Shown here: positions 1 through 26,036 of the stretch, piece by piece
Layout of the letters: each line of letters opens with the position of its first letter
How positions within the stretch are numbered: the first letter of the stretch is position 1
Assembly: GCA_039621445.1 (NCBI GenBank)
Contig: CP154954.1
Coordinates: 72,854,308 to 72,918,307, forward strand
Reading direction: 5' to 3'
DNA: 64,000 nucleotides
Source: Euglena gracilis
Lineage: Eukaryota; Euglenida; Euglenophyceae; Euglenales
The notes under the pieces: generated by a model
What the model was told of the DNA's origin: nothing
Databases searched by the model: none
What the model saw: the letters and a program-made list of their open reading frames with translations, nothing else
Position numbers and translations under genes: made by a program

Positions 1-12882
<12,882 letters not shown>

Positions 12883-14274
12883 CAGAACCACAGAGATTGG
12901 GGAGTGGGTCTCTGAAGCGAAAAAGAAGAGGCGGGATAAGTTGCAACTTCCTTCCGTTGGGATTCGTAGGGAAAAAAAACTCAAAAACATGAAAAAACTG
13001 GACACAAACTTTTGTTGGAAGACACTTTGTTAAAACAAAAACCTTTGGCAGCTTTACATTATTTGGAGACACAGAGGTGGATTGGAGTGGAAACGACTTT
13101 CTGCAGAGCTACAGCCGAAATCACACCCGAAGATACGCAACAATAACCCTAAAAAAAGTAGTTCCAGGCATAAATTGACTAAAAAAAAACATCACTGAAC
13201 ATCACTGACGTGTTCTTAATTCTTCCCTAGCCTTGCCACATACCAGAGGTTATACATGTTGTGGTATGAAACAAGTGTGGGGGAAGGGGGGGGGCTGCAT
13301 GGCTGACGTCAATTCCTTTCGCATGCTTATCAGGGCGCATCAGAATCCTCTCCACTTGCACAACTGACAGACGAGTGCCGTCACACGTCCCCAACGAACA
13401 CAAATCATTAATTCGAAAGGAATCCCCCCAAATGGTTCGCAGTTCGACCAGAAACACTGTTTCAGACAAATGTAGATTCACACCGAATAAACTTGAGTAG
13501 AACCCACGTGGGAAAATGGAGGGTCACTGGGCGGTCGAAGCTTTGCAGGAACTTGGTCGGCCTTTGGCCTTGCAGACAGCCCCCCCCCCCCCGAACCAGG
13601 GAATTCTCAAGCAGCCCCCCCCCCCCGCCCCGTCACAGGGGGGTCCAGCTGGCCAGCTAGAAAAGGGCGGCAGAATAGAAGGTGCTTGTTGCCCCCCCCT
13701 CCTCAGCGGTGGAGGGCCATTGTGCAAGAACCTCCAGACACAACACTGGGCATTTTGGTGTTGTTGGGATCAGGATATTGTTGGGATTTGTTGGGAATTG
13801 TCGGGTTTTGAACACCAGACGTGGGATCCCAGCCACATTCTTTGGAGGGATTTGAAATGAGGTGTGGTCTACCATGTGGTACCTCGTGCCACATACCTTA
13901 TCAGACTTCTACATATCTGGTACCAAGATGGGTGCGGATAAACCCCAAAAACATTGCCGATGGCATTGACGGTGAATTTGGGCTGCATGTAAGCAAAACA
14001 AATTGTATTACGTTGCAAAAAAAGAGAATTTTGAAATAAAACTTGGTGGTAAAATCCAGGTTTCAAATTTTGATCAATTCCTGATTGGAGGGGAGGGGCA
14101 GAAAAATTCCAGTTCTTGCTGATGCCAAAATAGCCGCACCAAGGTCTGTAAATAAAGCACTTTATGAGCTAAATTCAAAACCCCAAATAACCCCGTATTG
14201 CTCCCCAGTGACAGATCCTTTGATGGCGGGTGCCTTCTGCAGTGGGGTGTTCATCAGCGCGTTGCTTAAGGACC

Positions 14275-14372
14275 CCCCCCGGCGGGGTTCAGTCGTGTTA
14301 GGGGTCCCTGGCCACTCACCGCACTGCAAACAAAGTTTGGCAATAAACAGACAAGAAGCCTTAGTGCACTAA
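14275..14372 (-). repeat. Dispersed repeat, inverted copy of 60,655-60,738
   Basis: Read on the minus strand it gives GCACTAAGGCTTCTTGTCTG ... GTGAGTGGCCAGGGACCCCT, which recurs in the plus strand at 60.66-60.74 kb and partly at 54.54-54.59 kb. Confidence 0.8.
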
Positions 14373-14931
14373 GGGTGGGTCCAGATCAGAAGCTGGAAAG
14401 CTGGATAAAGGCTGCTGGCTGACCCCCCCCACAGAAGGGTCCTGGGCTGGAGCTGGGTCTGACCCGGGGTCAAACTGGGTCCCAAAAAAAATCGCAAAAA
14501 ATGTCCCAAAAAAACTGCCAATTATGCAAAAAAAAATCGATTTGTTTATCCCCTAAATGTCCTGGACAGCTTTTTTCCCACCCATTTTCGCCCATATAGA
14601 CCCATTTTGGTCCATTTTTGGCCCAATTTTGGACCCCAAATGCGAAAGATCTACTACCCATTCAGCCAGCTGGAAATAAGTTAATCTGGTTGATGGGGGG
14701 AGTCTCGGGCTAGAAAAAGGCTGCTGGCTGGCTGGACCCCCCGTGGGGTCAATTCTCTTAAGCCTTGAAGATGTATTTTGGGACCCTACACCAGGGGTTG
14801 TGATATGGCACTACCCACGCCAACCCCCCCCGAAGTGATTCCCCATAAATCGCAAAGGACCCACTCAACTTTGGAAAATGCACATATTCTAGAGTATACC
14901 CTGGAAGTGATGGTGAAGGTAATATCACCTG

Positions 14932-14969
<38 letters not shown>

Positions 14970-16830
14970 GTATGTATGTATATATAACTGTAAAAGATTG
15001 GAGATAATTGGGCTGTATTGCAACCCCCCCAAGCCAATTGGACCGGACAAAGCCCAGACACCATTAACTGGGGGAGGGGTAATTCGCACGCACAATCCAT
15101 ATGTATCCTCAAACGCTTGCTTGTGCGGAGTCGTCACATCGCAGCCTCACGTGAAGCCTACCAATTGGAGCATCCTGTCGGTTCGGAGCCGTTGGGAGGG
15201 ATGGCCAAGAAATGGACAACAGGGAAGTCAGAGGTGGGCGTCGGGCAAAAGAAAGGAGCGGCGGACTTCCACAATCACAATCCGTCGGTTGCTGTTGGGA
15301 GGGGGGGAAGAGCTCGTTGTTGACGCTGTCAGCTGGAGCCACAATTGGGTGTACAATAATAATAATAAAAGCATGAGTATCAGTGCATGAATGGCAGATG
15401 CACGTGTGCCCACAACCTACAGAACCACGCACGACAACAATGAGATTCTTACAAATAAATTCAATTGTGCCCAAAGCGGGATCTCTAAGAAACTGGCAAG
15501 CTCACGGAGCCGTGCACGAATTTCGCCAACAACAGCGTGCTAGCTGTCCATGGCGCAAAGACATTTTGGAGAGCCGCATTCTTGAAAGCTCAAAAACCCA
15601 CCTATTCCGAAACTTCGTTCTTTAAGCCGAAAAAAAATTTGTCCAGCCTGGATTCAGCAGGCTGCCCCTAACACTTAATTTCAGCCCGGGAGGAGGGGCA
15701 TCCCAGGTCCGCATCCCAGCAGGGAGCTGCTGGCTGGGGAGGAGGGGAGTGCTATACAGCTGGACCCCGGGGGCCGTTGGATATTTTTTGCAATATTTGA
15801 TTTGACTTAAAAAAAAGTACACCTTCATGGGGAACAGTACGTTCAAGGGAAAACACATACGGTTCCTCTGAAAAGGTTGTTTGAGTCTGGACAATGCAGC
15901 CCAGCGATCTGTCCTCCCAGCTGCGCGGGTTGGTATCAGGTGTGCGCAATAGAGAGGTGCTGTGTTCAAGCAACCACCGCATGCATTCTTGGGGGAAGAG
16001 AGCATCGATTCACGTGGCACCCATGTGACCCACCACCGGGGATGTGGGTGGGAGGGCTTTGGTGAGCAGGTGGGTGGGTGGACCCTGGGTCAGCCCAGGG
16101 GTTGTGTATGGATGGGGGGGGATGGGTGCATGGGCATGGGCTGGGGAAAATGTTCCCCTAGGGGGTTTTGGTGAGTCTATAGAGCAGAGTCACAAAAACA
16201 CCAGAACAAGCTTGGCAAAGCAACAAACTTGGACGTTTGGCGGTGAAGTGAGTTAAGTGAGTGAAGTGAAGTAAATGAGTTGGAAACTAACTGTTGAACT
16301 AACTGTCATTACGTTGATTTGGTTTGATAATTTTTTAGTAATGGGAACTTAAATATATCAAATTCCCCAATCTCCCCCCCCAAAAAACGCCCAACACCCC
16401 CCCCCCCAAAAAATGGATGCAGGTCACCTTGGCCACCCTCACTGAAGGAACTGAAGGAGAAAAGAGATCTTGTCAACAGAACTGAGCAGAAACAAAAAAA
16501 AAACTGATGCACAGAAGACAACTAAAAAAGTTAAGAAACGCCAGCCTTGATCAAAGGATCACAAAATAACACAGAGAATCAGGCTCGCTTTCACACCACA
16601 CCTGATGAGTAACGTGTCATCTGGGATCTGGGCTAGCCTGTTTCATTTCTTGGGGGCTGGTTCACGGGTTTTCATGTTTGTTCTGGGTTCCATTTGCACG
16701 TGCAGCAGAACGAGATTCCCAACCCTCCGACTCCACAAATTTGCTGAAATAAAACTTGAAGCCTGCGAGTTTCCACGGAGAACATCAGTCGAAATGGAAC
16801 CCGGGGGGACAACTTCCTACGGGGGGGGAG

Positions 16831-17092
16831 CAGGGGTTTTTTTTAAGGCCGGGGTTGGGGGGGGTCCCCCCCACCCACCCACCCCCTGATCCACCCCCCG
16901 GGGGACCCACTCAATTCCCCCCAAAAATCGCGAAAATGCTAAAAGTAGCACTTTTTTCAAAAAATTTCGGCGCCTTCCACGACGAAAAAAATATACAACC
17001 CGGGGGACCCCCCAGGGGGGGGGGGGAGGCTCGGCTGGACCCACCCACCCTCCGCCCCCTCCCCCCGGGGGTCCAATACTAAAGAAACCCTG
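16831..17092. mobile_element. hAT-like MITE, family 2 copy
   Basis: Left end CAGGGGTTTTTTTTAAGG, right end CTAAAGAAACCCTG (inverted match). Internal order: G-run, GACCCACTCAATTCCCCCCA, AAAATCGCGAAAATGCTAAA, TTTCGGCGCC, G-run, GGCTCGGCTGGACCCACCCA. The same order recurs at 40.53, 49.73 and 53.39 kb. The flanking duplication is not clear. Confidence 0.65.
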
Positions 17093-18961
17093 GGAGTATT
17101 GTACAGCGGTGACCCCTTGGGTATGGTGGCGTCTTGGACGCTGCCATGGTATGGCAAGCGGAGATACAGCGGGGCGTGATGCCAGGAGAAGGCCTGAGAA
17201 GTGTCGCCCAGGAGGCAGTGCAGGGCATATGGCAAAAGGGATGGTCGCCGGGAACAAGAAGAAGGAATGGGGGACAAGCCAGCCGCAGGACGTCATCACC
17301 AAGACGCAGGCGGGAACCGCGCACGGTTTGAAAACACGTGTTGCCTGGGAGCAGGCATCTACAGTCACTTTCCCACAATCACAGCCACTTCCCACTTTGG
17401 TGCCATAATCAGCTTTGGTCGGCGCTGGCTTTGGCCGGCCCTGGTCGGCTAATAATTGGCCATAAACGGAGGTTTGCTATAATAAAAAAAAGAGCAAATG
17501 TCATGGTCACACAATGCACTGTGAAGCACTACGGCCACATTTTTTATACCAAACTTCGCTGGGGCGCTGGGGGGGGTCGGACAGTGACAGCCAGCAACAC
17601 ACTCGAATCTGGTGAACACTTGACGTTCCCCAAACTGCGCCACCTGAGCAAGTTTGAGAAAGCTGTAGAGTTTCTAAAACCCCAAGCCTCTTCCTACCGT
17701 AACCTCCGCCCAAAATTTGACCATCATGGCACGTGCCAGCCAGTGTTCCCAGTGCCCTTCAACGGCCGAGAAGCTTGCAGGCACCGGGCAAAGCACGGTG
17801 GCCCACACACTTGCCGCCCTTCCGAGGCGTGGCGCAGTGCGAGGGGGGGGGAGGGGGAACAATCATGGAATGACGGCGATGGGGAATGCATTGGCAGGCC
17901 CCTCTCGGCCCCCCAAAAACCCCCTTTCCGCAGTGCACAGGAGCCACGAAGCTCAAAAGGTCAAGAGGATGGGGCGGACAGTGCGCAAAGGGAAACTGCT
18001 GCGTGTCAGCGGCCCCCCTCCGCCACAAAAGAGATCCTGGGGCAGAAAGACGAGTGCTGATGAAAATGCAGAAAACGATGTTGTCATCCACATCCTTCCT
18101 GGCATGAAATTTTGTGAAACATAAGAATGGCTATTCCCTCCAGGGGAAGAAATTATAAATCGCACACAGAAAAATGGGGGGGGGGTCGGGGTTCCATTTG
18201 GTGCTCTACAAATATCGACTGGTGCACGCTGCGTGAATCACAGGTTTTTTGATTGAAACCAAGAACCAGAGCTCAATCGCACTTGGTTAATGACAGCGGG
18301 CTTGCCAACCCTCCCCAAGTAAACAAGTGGCCAAAAAAGAAACAAGCTACCACCTGCCCAAAAAAACAACGGTTTTTGTGCATTCATCATGAAAAAAGCC
18401 GTGTCACAAACAAAAAAAAGGAGACCAGGAACAGCCAGCCATGGGGTGCCACCAAACGAAAGTATTGCAGACGCCGGAAGAAAGGCAACGCTGACAAGCC
18501 GTCCGGAACCCTGGTCCCTGGCACGAGATAAATCAGAAAGAAATTCTTCCACGCCGAGCAGAGCGGACTGCCTCGAACCTGCTCATGAATTTACTTCGGT
18601 GTGGACTTTGCTTTCCTGTGTGCATGCCCTACTAACCTTTTTTTGAAAGCTCATCCACGCGGCCCACCCAAGAATCCAAGAAAAATAAGTCTGGATAAAA
18701 CTTATCTGGCCGGACTAACCCATGGGGCAACCCGCCAGGGGAGGGGGGTCCAGTGGATAACCCACCCACCCTCACTCTCAAAAAAACCACTTGGGGGAGG
18801 TTGTACCAGTGTCTAATCTATGTGTGAAAATGTAAACTCTCTGAGTGTAGAATATCGGCCCCCCAAGGGGTAATCAAACGACCAGGCTTCATTTAACTGG
18901 GGGTGCCTTGTGCAATGGGTGCCTATAGCAGGTACACCCCCCTTAGTTACACTAGGTACAC

Positions 18962-19118
<157 letters not shown>

Positions 19119-20419
19119 CCTGCTAGGTATATAGCAGGTACACCCCCCCCCCCCCGGAGGGGAGTCAGAGTTGGACTCCAGTGCCTGCCGACCAAACCAT
19201 TTTTGGGCCCCAGCGCCATTGGCGCTGGGAGGAGTGCTGTATGTAAACTCGACCTCCACGGGGGGGGGGGGGGTCGGGAAGTTGGTATTCTCATTTTCGA
19301 CGGTTTCATTTACGCAACAAATTGTGCTCTGAAAAGTTTCCACTGGGCCACCAAGTAGAAGCTTTGAAACAGAAATTGATTCTCTTTCGATTTTTTTTGC
19401 TTTTTTTGCTAGTGTCTGTCCAAGAAATTCGAAAAGGGTCTCACTTGAGCGTTGGGGGGGGGGGGCGTTTTGGAATTTTGGCTGAAAATAGGCAGAGGGA
19501 CCTAATTTTGTGGTCTTCGAGGGGGTCAAGCTGGCATTTTCAGACATTTCTTTCATTGTGAAAGCACCCTCTTTTTTGGATCCTTTGGAAGGCCTTGCTT
19601 GGAGTTTTGAGCAAAAAAAAACCAAGAAATGCCCCCCCCCCCTGAAATATCAACACCCCCGTTGACATTGACATTGACATTGACACCGTCACAAAAAAAG
19701 TCTTATTTTTTAGGGGGAGATGGTTATGCGGAAACCTAAGATTGTGCAGGATCCACAAACCTCGTAAAAAAACACCAAAAAATGAAGTGAATTCTGATGC
19801 GTATGTCATTACAAACACTGTATTCGACAATATGGGGTGGCCAGCGCCCCTCCAACCACCCAACGTCGACCAATCTGCAAAAGCAGGCTTGCCAGCGGCC
19901 CCGGATGGGAAGGGTGGGGGAAGGTGGAGGGCAGACAACAGACAGGGGGGTGGGCTGCCCAGGCACACGTCCCCCCAGCGGACCGAGGCATCCCCAAGCA
20001 CGCCACTGCGGAACGATCCCGCGGGGGGAGGGGGAAGGTTCACAATCCACTTCCAAAGAATCAACTTTTCAAAGCCAGTCACCCACTTTTGTACAACTGA
20101 TTTTAAGACCCCGGGGGGGGGGGGGGGGCAGGGCTGACGCGAAGGCCTGGTGGGGGGTTTGGACCTCCCCCCTTACCACCAGGATGGGGGTGGGGGGGTG
20201 GGTGACCCCCCCACCACCCATGGTGTTGCGGGGATTCCCGTGAGGCCCTGCCCCCCCCCCCCCACGGGAGGAGACTGCCCTGTCCTTGGGGGGGGGGGGT
20301 TGGATATTGTGGCCACTCTGGCCAACGTCACCAAAAATCAATTGTTTGTTTGGCCAAAATCTCAAAACAAATATCCGGCGGCGTCGCAGGGTTTGTCACA
20401 TTTGGCTGGTCGCACTCAC

Positions 20420-20545
20420 CACACCCCCGGGTCCGATGTACCTTTCGCAGTGGTGTGATGCCAAGGCCACGTGGAAGCCCCTCTGCCGCAGCCGGCAGGG
20501 GAGGCCCCAATCACCGTGGGTGGTCGAAAAAGCCGCGGAACGGAC
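20420..20545 (-). CDS. Orphan candidate exon, unrecognised protein
   Basis: Exactly 42 codons between acceptor GTGCTGAG and a consensus GTGAGT donor, phase 0 at both ends. It includes FSTTHGDWGLPCRLRQRGFH and HHCERYIGPGGV, rich in Cys, His and aromatic residues with GC-rich third positions like the exons of loci A-C. I do not recognise the family and see no matching neighbours within 4 kb, so it may be an isolated exon, a gene fragment or chance. Confidence 0.35.
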
Positions 20546-22137
20546 CTCAGCACAGATACAAACCCCAAGAATATCCCGCCGATTATATAAATAAATGGCC
20601 ATCACTGAAACGCCTCAACCGCCAAAAATGAAAAGGAGAATCCCGAAGCAGTTGCGGGGCCTGGTAAGCATCAGCGACCAGCCAAAAACTCAACCCCACC
20701 CTGGAAGGCATGAGGTGGAATGCTTCCCCAACAGACCTTACACCACGCCACAGCAAGAAAATCAAGAAAAAATACTTTTTCAACCACAACTTTGGTCTCA
20801 CCTCTTCTTTGCAGGTTGCACAGCTTGCAAGCCAAATTTGTGATTATCTTGCTCCCTTGCACCTACATTTGTGGTGGTGTTTTTTTTTGAAAATCAAGTG
20901 CAACCTTTAACCAGGGCTCACACCTCACCAGGCAACGGCTTAAAGACCCCAGCCAGGGGGGTCCATTTTGCTAGACACTGGAAAAAATGGACCAGCTAGA
21001 CCCCATGGGGTTCCCCAACTGGAAAAAACTTCCTTCCGGCACCGAGGCGGAAATGAGGTTTTAATGCATTTTTTGGGGGCTAATTTTTCTCTAAAAAAAT
21101 CCAAAAAATGGTCAAAAATGGACATGGTGGGGGGGTCTGAAAAAATTCTTAGCGCCTGCCCAGGGGGTCCGAGCCAAGTTTGAACCAGCTGCAGTCCGCC
21201 CCCACCCCGGGGGGGACTTCCGAACTCTAAAGCAAAAGCCTGTACCGGGGAGGGAAAAAAACTGACCGGGAACAATTGCCGACGGGAAAAATTCTGCCGG
21301 GAAAAATATTGGACGAATCCTTAAAATGCCGGGAGAAATCCTGAACGCTCGCTTAAACCAGGTGGGAGAAAATATTGGACAGCTGAAAAAAAACCGCAAA
21401 GGTTTTGCGCCAACCAGCAGTTGAACGAGAAAGTATGGCTGCACCTGGTGTAACCAAACAGAAAGCGTACCTTCCGCTGGGGTGATAAGGCTGCCGTGTT
21501 GACAGACACAAAGTGGTTTCTGGCACACAACTTATGCACAGGGTCTCTTTGGGGTGGAGTGCACGCTGTGGGCTAACGCACGCTTCAAAAGGGTTTGGGG
21601 CGGTTGGGAAGGACAGCTTCCTGGCAGGGTTTTTTTCTGTCCCTTGGGTTTTGATTGCAAGCAGACATAAAAAAAATGAAATTTAAAAAATAATTTTGAA
21701 GAGCAGATGCAGGAGGTGCAACACCAATTCCTGAGAGGAAGAAGAATTCCTGCTGCAAATCGGCGCGCAGCGCCGAAGATTTTTTTGGGGGGTCATTCAC
21801 AGGAGGAAATTGGACTTTTCCTTAAATCTGCCGGGAAAAATCCTGGACGGATCCTTAAAAAGGCGGGAAAAATCCTGGACAAAATTTCGTCCAGAATTTT
21901 TCCCACAACATTTTTTCCCGTACAAGTTTTTTCCCCCTCCGGTATTTCACACTTGCAAAAAATATGCGCAAACACCCGCAACACACCAAGATGAAAAAAA
22001 ATTGGTTTCCTGCATTGTAATGTGCGTTGGTCCGAACGGTTATGTACACAGAGGGGGTGGCAAAGGGGTTGGGACAGGAAGGGTTGACCAGTGCGCCAGG
22101 TGGAGCCTTGAGGTGCAGCGGTGTGGGGGCGGCTGAC

Positions 22138-24650
22138 CGCTGGGTGACCAGTGGGGGAAACTGTGGATGTGACCAGTGTGCGACCAGTGTGTGACCAGTG
22201 TGTGACCAGTGGGTGACCAGTGTGTGATGCGGTGTGTGACCAGTGTGTGACCAGTGTGTGACCAGTGTGTGACCAGTGTGTGATGCGGTGTGTGACCAGT
22301 GTGTGACCAGTGTGTGAGCAGTGTGTGACCAGTGTGTGACCAGTGTGTGACCAGTGTGTGACCAGTGGGTGACCAGTGGGTGACCAGTGTGTGACCAGTG
22401 TATGATGCGGTGTGTGACCAGTGTTTGACCAGTGTGTGACCAATTTGGTGACCAGTGTGTGACCAGTGTGTGACCAGTGTGTGACCAGTGTGTGATGCGG
22501 TGTGTGACCAGTGTGTGACCAGTGTGTGACCAGTGTGTGATGCGGTGTGTGACCAGTGTGTGACCAGTGTGTGATGCGGTGTGTGACCAGTGTGTAATCA
22601 GTGTGTGACCAGTGTGTGACCAGTGGGTGACCAGTGTGTGACCGGTGTGTGACCAGTGTGTGACCAGTGGGTGACCAGTGTGTGACCAGTGTGTGACCAG
22701 TGTGTGACCAGTGTGTGACCAGTGTGTGACCAGTGGGTGACCAGTGTGTGACCAGTGTGTGATGCAGTGTGTGACCAGTGTGTGACCAGTGTGTGACCAG
22801 TGTGTGATGCGGTGTGTGACCAGTGTTTGACCAGTGTGTGACAGTGTGTGATGTGGTGTGTGACCAGTGTGTGATGCGGTGTGTGACCAGTGTGTGACCA
22901 GTGTGTGACCAGTGTGTGACCAGTGTGTGACCAGTGTGTGACCAGTGTGTGACCAGTGTGTGACCAGTGTGTGACCAGTGTGTGACCAGTGTGTGATGCG
23001 GTGTGTGACCAGTGTTTGACCAGTGTGTGACCAGTGTGTGATGCGGTGTGAGACCAGTGTGTGACCAGTGTGTGACCAGTGTGTGATGCGGTGTGTGACC
23101 AGTGTGTGACCAGTGTGTGACCAGTGTGTGACCAGTGTGTGACCAGTGTGTGACCAGTGTGTGACCAGTGTGTGACCAGTGTGTGACCAGTGTGTGACCA
23201 GTGTGTGACCAGTGTGTGACCAGTGTGTGACCAGTGTGTGACCAGTGTGTGACCAGTGTGTGACCAGTGTGTGACCAGTGTGTGACCAGTGTGTGACCAG
23301 TGTGTGACCAGTGTGTGACCAGTGTGTGACCAGTGTGTGACCAGTGTGTGATGCGGTGTGTGACCAGTGTTTGACCAGTGTGTGACCAGTGTGTGATGCA
23401 GTGTGTGACCAGTGTTTGACCAGTGTGTGACCAGTGTGTGATGCGGTGTGTGACCAGTGTTTGACCAGTGTGTGACCAGTGTGTGATGCGGTGTGAGACC
23501 AGTGTGTGACCAGTGTGTGACCAGTGTGTGACCAGTGTGTGACCAGTGTGTGACCAGTGTGTGACCAGTGTGTGATGCGGTGTGAGACCAGTGGGTGACC
23601 AGTGTGTGACCAGTGTGTGATGCGGTGTGTGACCAGTGTGTGATGCGGTGTGTGACCAGTGTGTGACCAGTGTGTGACCAAAGTGAGACCAGTGTTTGAC
23701 CAGTGTGTGACCAGTGTGTGACCAGTGTGTGACCAGTGTGTGACCAGTGTGTGACCAGTGTGTGACCAGTGTGTGACCAGTGTGTGACCAGTGTGTGACC
23801 AGTGTGTGACCAGTGTGTGATGCGGTGTGTGACCAGTGTGTGACCAGTGTGTGACCAGTGTGTGACCAGTGTGTGACCAGTGTGTGACCAGTGTGTGACC
23901 AGTGTGTGACCAGTGTGTGACCAGTGTGTGACCATTGTGTGACCAGTGTGTGACCAGTGTGTGACCAGTGTGTGACCAGTGTGTGACCAGTGTGTGATGC
24001 GGTGTGTGACCAGTGTGTGACCAGTGTGTGACCAGTGTGTGACCAGTGTGTGACCAGTGTGTGACCAGTGTGTGACCAGTGTGTGACCAGTGTGTGACCA
24101 GTGTGTGTGACAAGTGGGTGATCAGGGTGTGAGCAATGGGGGGGGGGGGGGGGGGGGCGTGTGACCAGTGTGTGACCAGTGTGTGACCAGTGTGTGACCA
24201 GTGTGTGACCAGTGTGTGACCATTGTGTGACCAGTGTGTGATGCGGTGTGTGACCAGTGTTTGCCCAGTGTGTGACCATTGTGTGACCAGTGTGTGACCA
24301 GTGTGTGACCAGTGTGTGACCAGTGTGTGACCAGTGTGTGATGCGGTGTGTGACCAGTGTTTGCCCAGTGTGTGACCAGTGTGTGATGCGGTGTGTGACC
24401 AGTGAGTGACCGGTGTGTGACCAGTGTGTGATGCGGTGTGTGACCAGTGTGTGATGCGGTGTGTGACCAGTGTGTGACCAGTGTGTGACCAGTGTGTGAC
24501 CAGTGTGTGACCAGTGTGTGATGCGGTGTGTGACCAGTGTGTGACCAGTGTGTGACCAGTGTGTGACCAGTGTGTGACCAGTGTGTGACCAGTGTGTGAC
24601 CAGTGTGTGACCAGTGTGTGACCAGTGTGTGACCAGTGTGTGATGCGGTG
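22138..24650. repeat. 2.5-kb minisatellite, 11-bp unit GACCAGTGTGT
   Basis: About 225 head-to-tail units, mostly identical. A 12-bp variant GATGCGGTGTGT is interspersed at irregular intervals, with rarer GGGTGACCAGT, TTTGACCAG and TTTGCCCAG forms and one G-run at about 24,139. As 11 is not a multiple of 3 and the minus strand has no stop in any phase, it yields stop-free frames of nearly 1,000 codons of HTLVTHWSHTG-type repeats. These are not evidence of a gene. Confidence 0.97.
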
Positions 24651-25108
24651 TGCCCTGGGGTGCCGGGGCAGGCAGGTACTGACCCCCCTCCGAGGGGGCT
24701 GTGGGTCCAAAACAGGCCAAAAAATATGTATCAATTCCGATTACATTACTTTAAAATCGTTGTAAACGTCATTGCGAGGCAAGTCAGCGGGCACAGTTGC
24801 ACAATTTCCCACAGGCAAGTCAGCAGGTATTATGGGTCTTATCTTACGGAACATCGGGGAGGGGGGTCCAGAAAGCAGCTGGAAAGAGGTGCTGGCTGGA
24901 GCCCCACCCCAGCGGATGGGGTAGGTCCAGCTGGATCCAAAAACTACCACAAAACAAAAATCCGACAATTTCTCAAACAGATCTGGGTTGGTAAAGCAAA
25001 ACCGTGACCCAGTGACCCTTTCCTAAAAAGCCCAGCAATAATGCCCGTGCTGGGGGGGGTCGTACACTGGTCTCCATCTTCTCTGTGGGGAGGTTCTTGT
25101 TACCTACT

Positions 25109-25209
25109 CCCACTGGGAAACTGTCACCTGACAGGTTGCCCGGGTAGCGGGGACCCTGACCTATCATAACAGGTTGCCACTACCAAGGACCCTGACAGTT
25201 TCCCAGTGG
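25109..25209. mobile_element. 100-bp inverted-repeat element, GGGAAACTGTC termini
   Basis: Perfect 16-bp terminal inverted repeat: CCACTGGGAAACTGTC on the left, GACAGTTTCCCAGTGG on the right, with CACCTGACAGGTTGCC-type internal repeats. Related copies at about 6,115-6,255, 27,405-27,450, 33,725-33,795, 51,530-51,640 and, more loosely, 55,480-55,600. Confidence 0.75.
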
Positions 25210-25213
25210 GGGG

Positions 25214-25723
25214 CAGGGAATTTCTTAGGGCCCCCCCGGGGGGGGGGGGGGGTCCAGCCTCCGGCTGGCAAAAAGGCTGCTGGCTGGATTTGAGCTGCTG
25301 GCTGGACCCCCCCCCGGGGGGGGGGGGGGGGGGGGGGGGGGTCCGGGGCTGGAGCGGGCTGGGCTGGGCTGGGTCGAGGAAAAACAAAATTTTCTAACAC
25401 ATTTTGGCCATTTTCGACATTTTGATGGGTGGAGCTAGATCAAGGCTGGGGGGCTGTGATGGAGGGGCTGTGATGAGGGGGAAAAATGCATGGATAAGTG
25501 AGCTGGACAGCCCAGTTGGCTGGCCGGCCTGCGGCCGGCTGGGCCGGCCTTCGGCCGGCTGGCCCGGCCTCCGGCCGGGCTGGACCCGACTTTATTTCAC
25601 TCGACCCCGGGGGGGGGGGGGCTCCGACCCCAAATTTGGGCTGCTGGCTGGATTTGAGCTGCTGGCTGGCTGGCCCCCCCCCCCCGGGGGGGTAGGGTAC
25701 CCTCCGGCTTAAGAAATTCCCTG
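25214..25723. mobile_element. hAT-like MITE, family 1 copy
   Basis: Termini CAGGGAATTTCTTA and TAAGAAATTCCCTG, flanked by the perfect 8-bp duplication GTGGGGGG (25,206-25,213 and 25,724-25,731; low complexity, so weaker evidence). The interior has CCAGCCTCCGGCTGG palindromes, GCTGCTGGCTGGATTTGAGC, G/C homopolymers and GGCCGGCC repeats, with no transposase frame. It aligns along its length with 60,207-60,834. Confidence 0.8.
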
Positions 25724-25940
25724 GTGGGGGGGGGTAGGTATGCGGAAAGGAACGGCGATCAAGCCTTCAGCACAGGACACCTCCGGCAGGGGGGGGGACA
25801 TGAACCCTCAAAAAACGCGATGAAAATAAACACAAAAAAAAAACGCAAAAAAAAAACATGTAACAAGTGTAAATTTTGACAAAAATCGAAAGACACAAAT
25901 TCAAGCAAAAAAAAAACGCATTTGGGTACCCCCCCGGCCT

Positions 25941-26036
25941 TCAGGGGGCGGCTGGCCCTTGCAGGCACCGCAGGCTGGCAAGGTCCTGGGGGGTGAGCTG
26001 GTCCGCGTACGTCTGAAGCACGTGGCGGACCTCGCG
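25941..26036 (-). CDS. Locus C terminal exon with stop
   Basis: Acceptor GTCCTCCAG, then REVRHVLQTYADQLTPQDLA, SLRCLQGPAAP and TGA (25,943-25,941). Its phase with the previous exon is not resolved; an open frame continues upstream to about 26.12 kb. Confidence 0.7.
   Translation of the reverse strand, partial: REVRHVLQTYADQLTPQDLASLRCLQGPAAP

Noticed and set aside
13227-13481. 84-codon minus frame upstream of locus A (VQVERILMRPDKH)
   Set aside because: Looks protein-like, but third positions are AT-rich unlike all accepted exons, and no splice sites fit. Left unannotated.
17338-18060. 240-codon plus-strand frame, with an overlapping frame 17,717-18,124
   Set aside because: No family motif, no start context or splice evidence, mixed composition, and another frame equally open. 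Treated as chance.
18238-18552. Hydrophobic minus-strand frame resembling a multi-pass membrane protein
   Set aside because: The plus strand is Lys-codon (AAA) rich, so Phe-rich complementary frames arise by composition; no homology and no splice sites.
22138-24650. CRISPR-like array
   Set aside because: Units are contiguous with no unique spacers, and the sequence is eukaryotic.
21793-24734. Stop-free minus-strand frames of about 960-975 codons
   Set aside because: They are translations of the 11-bp minisatellite (HTLVTHWSHTG periods); two overlapping frames are equally open and composition explains them.
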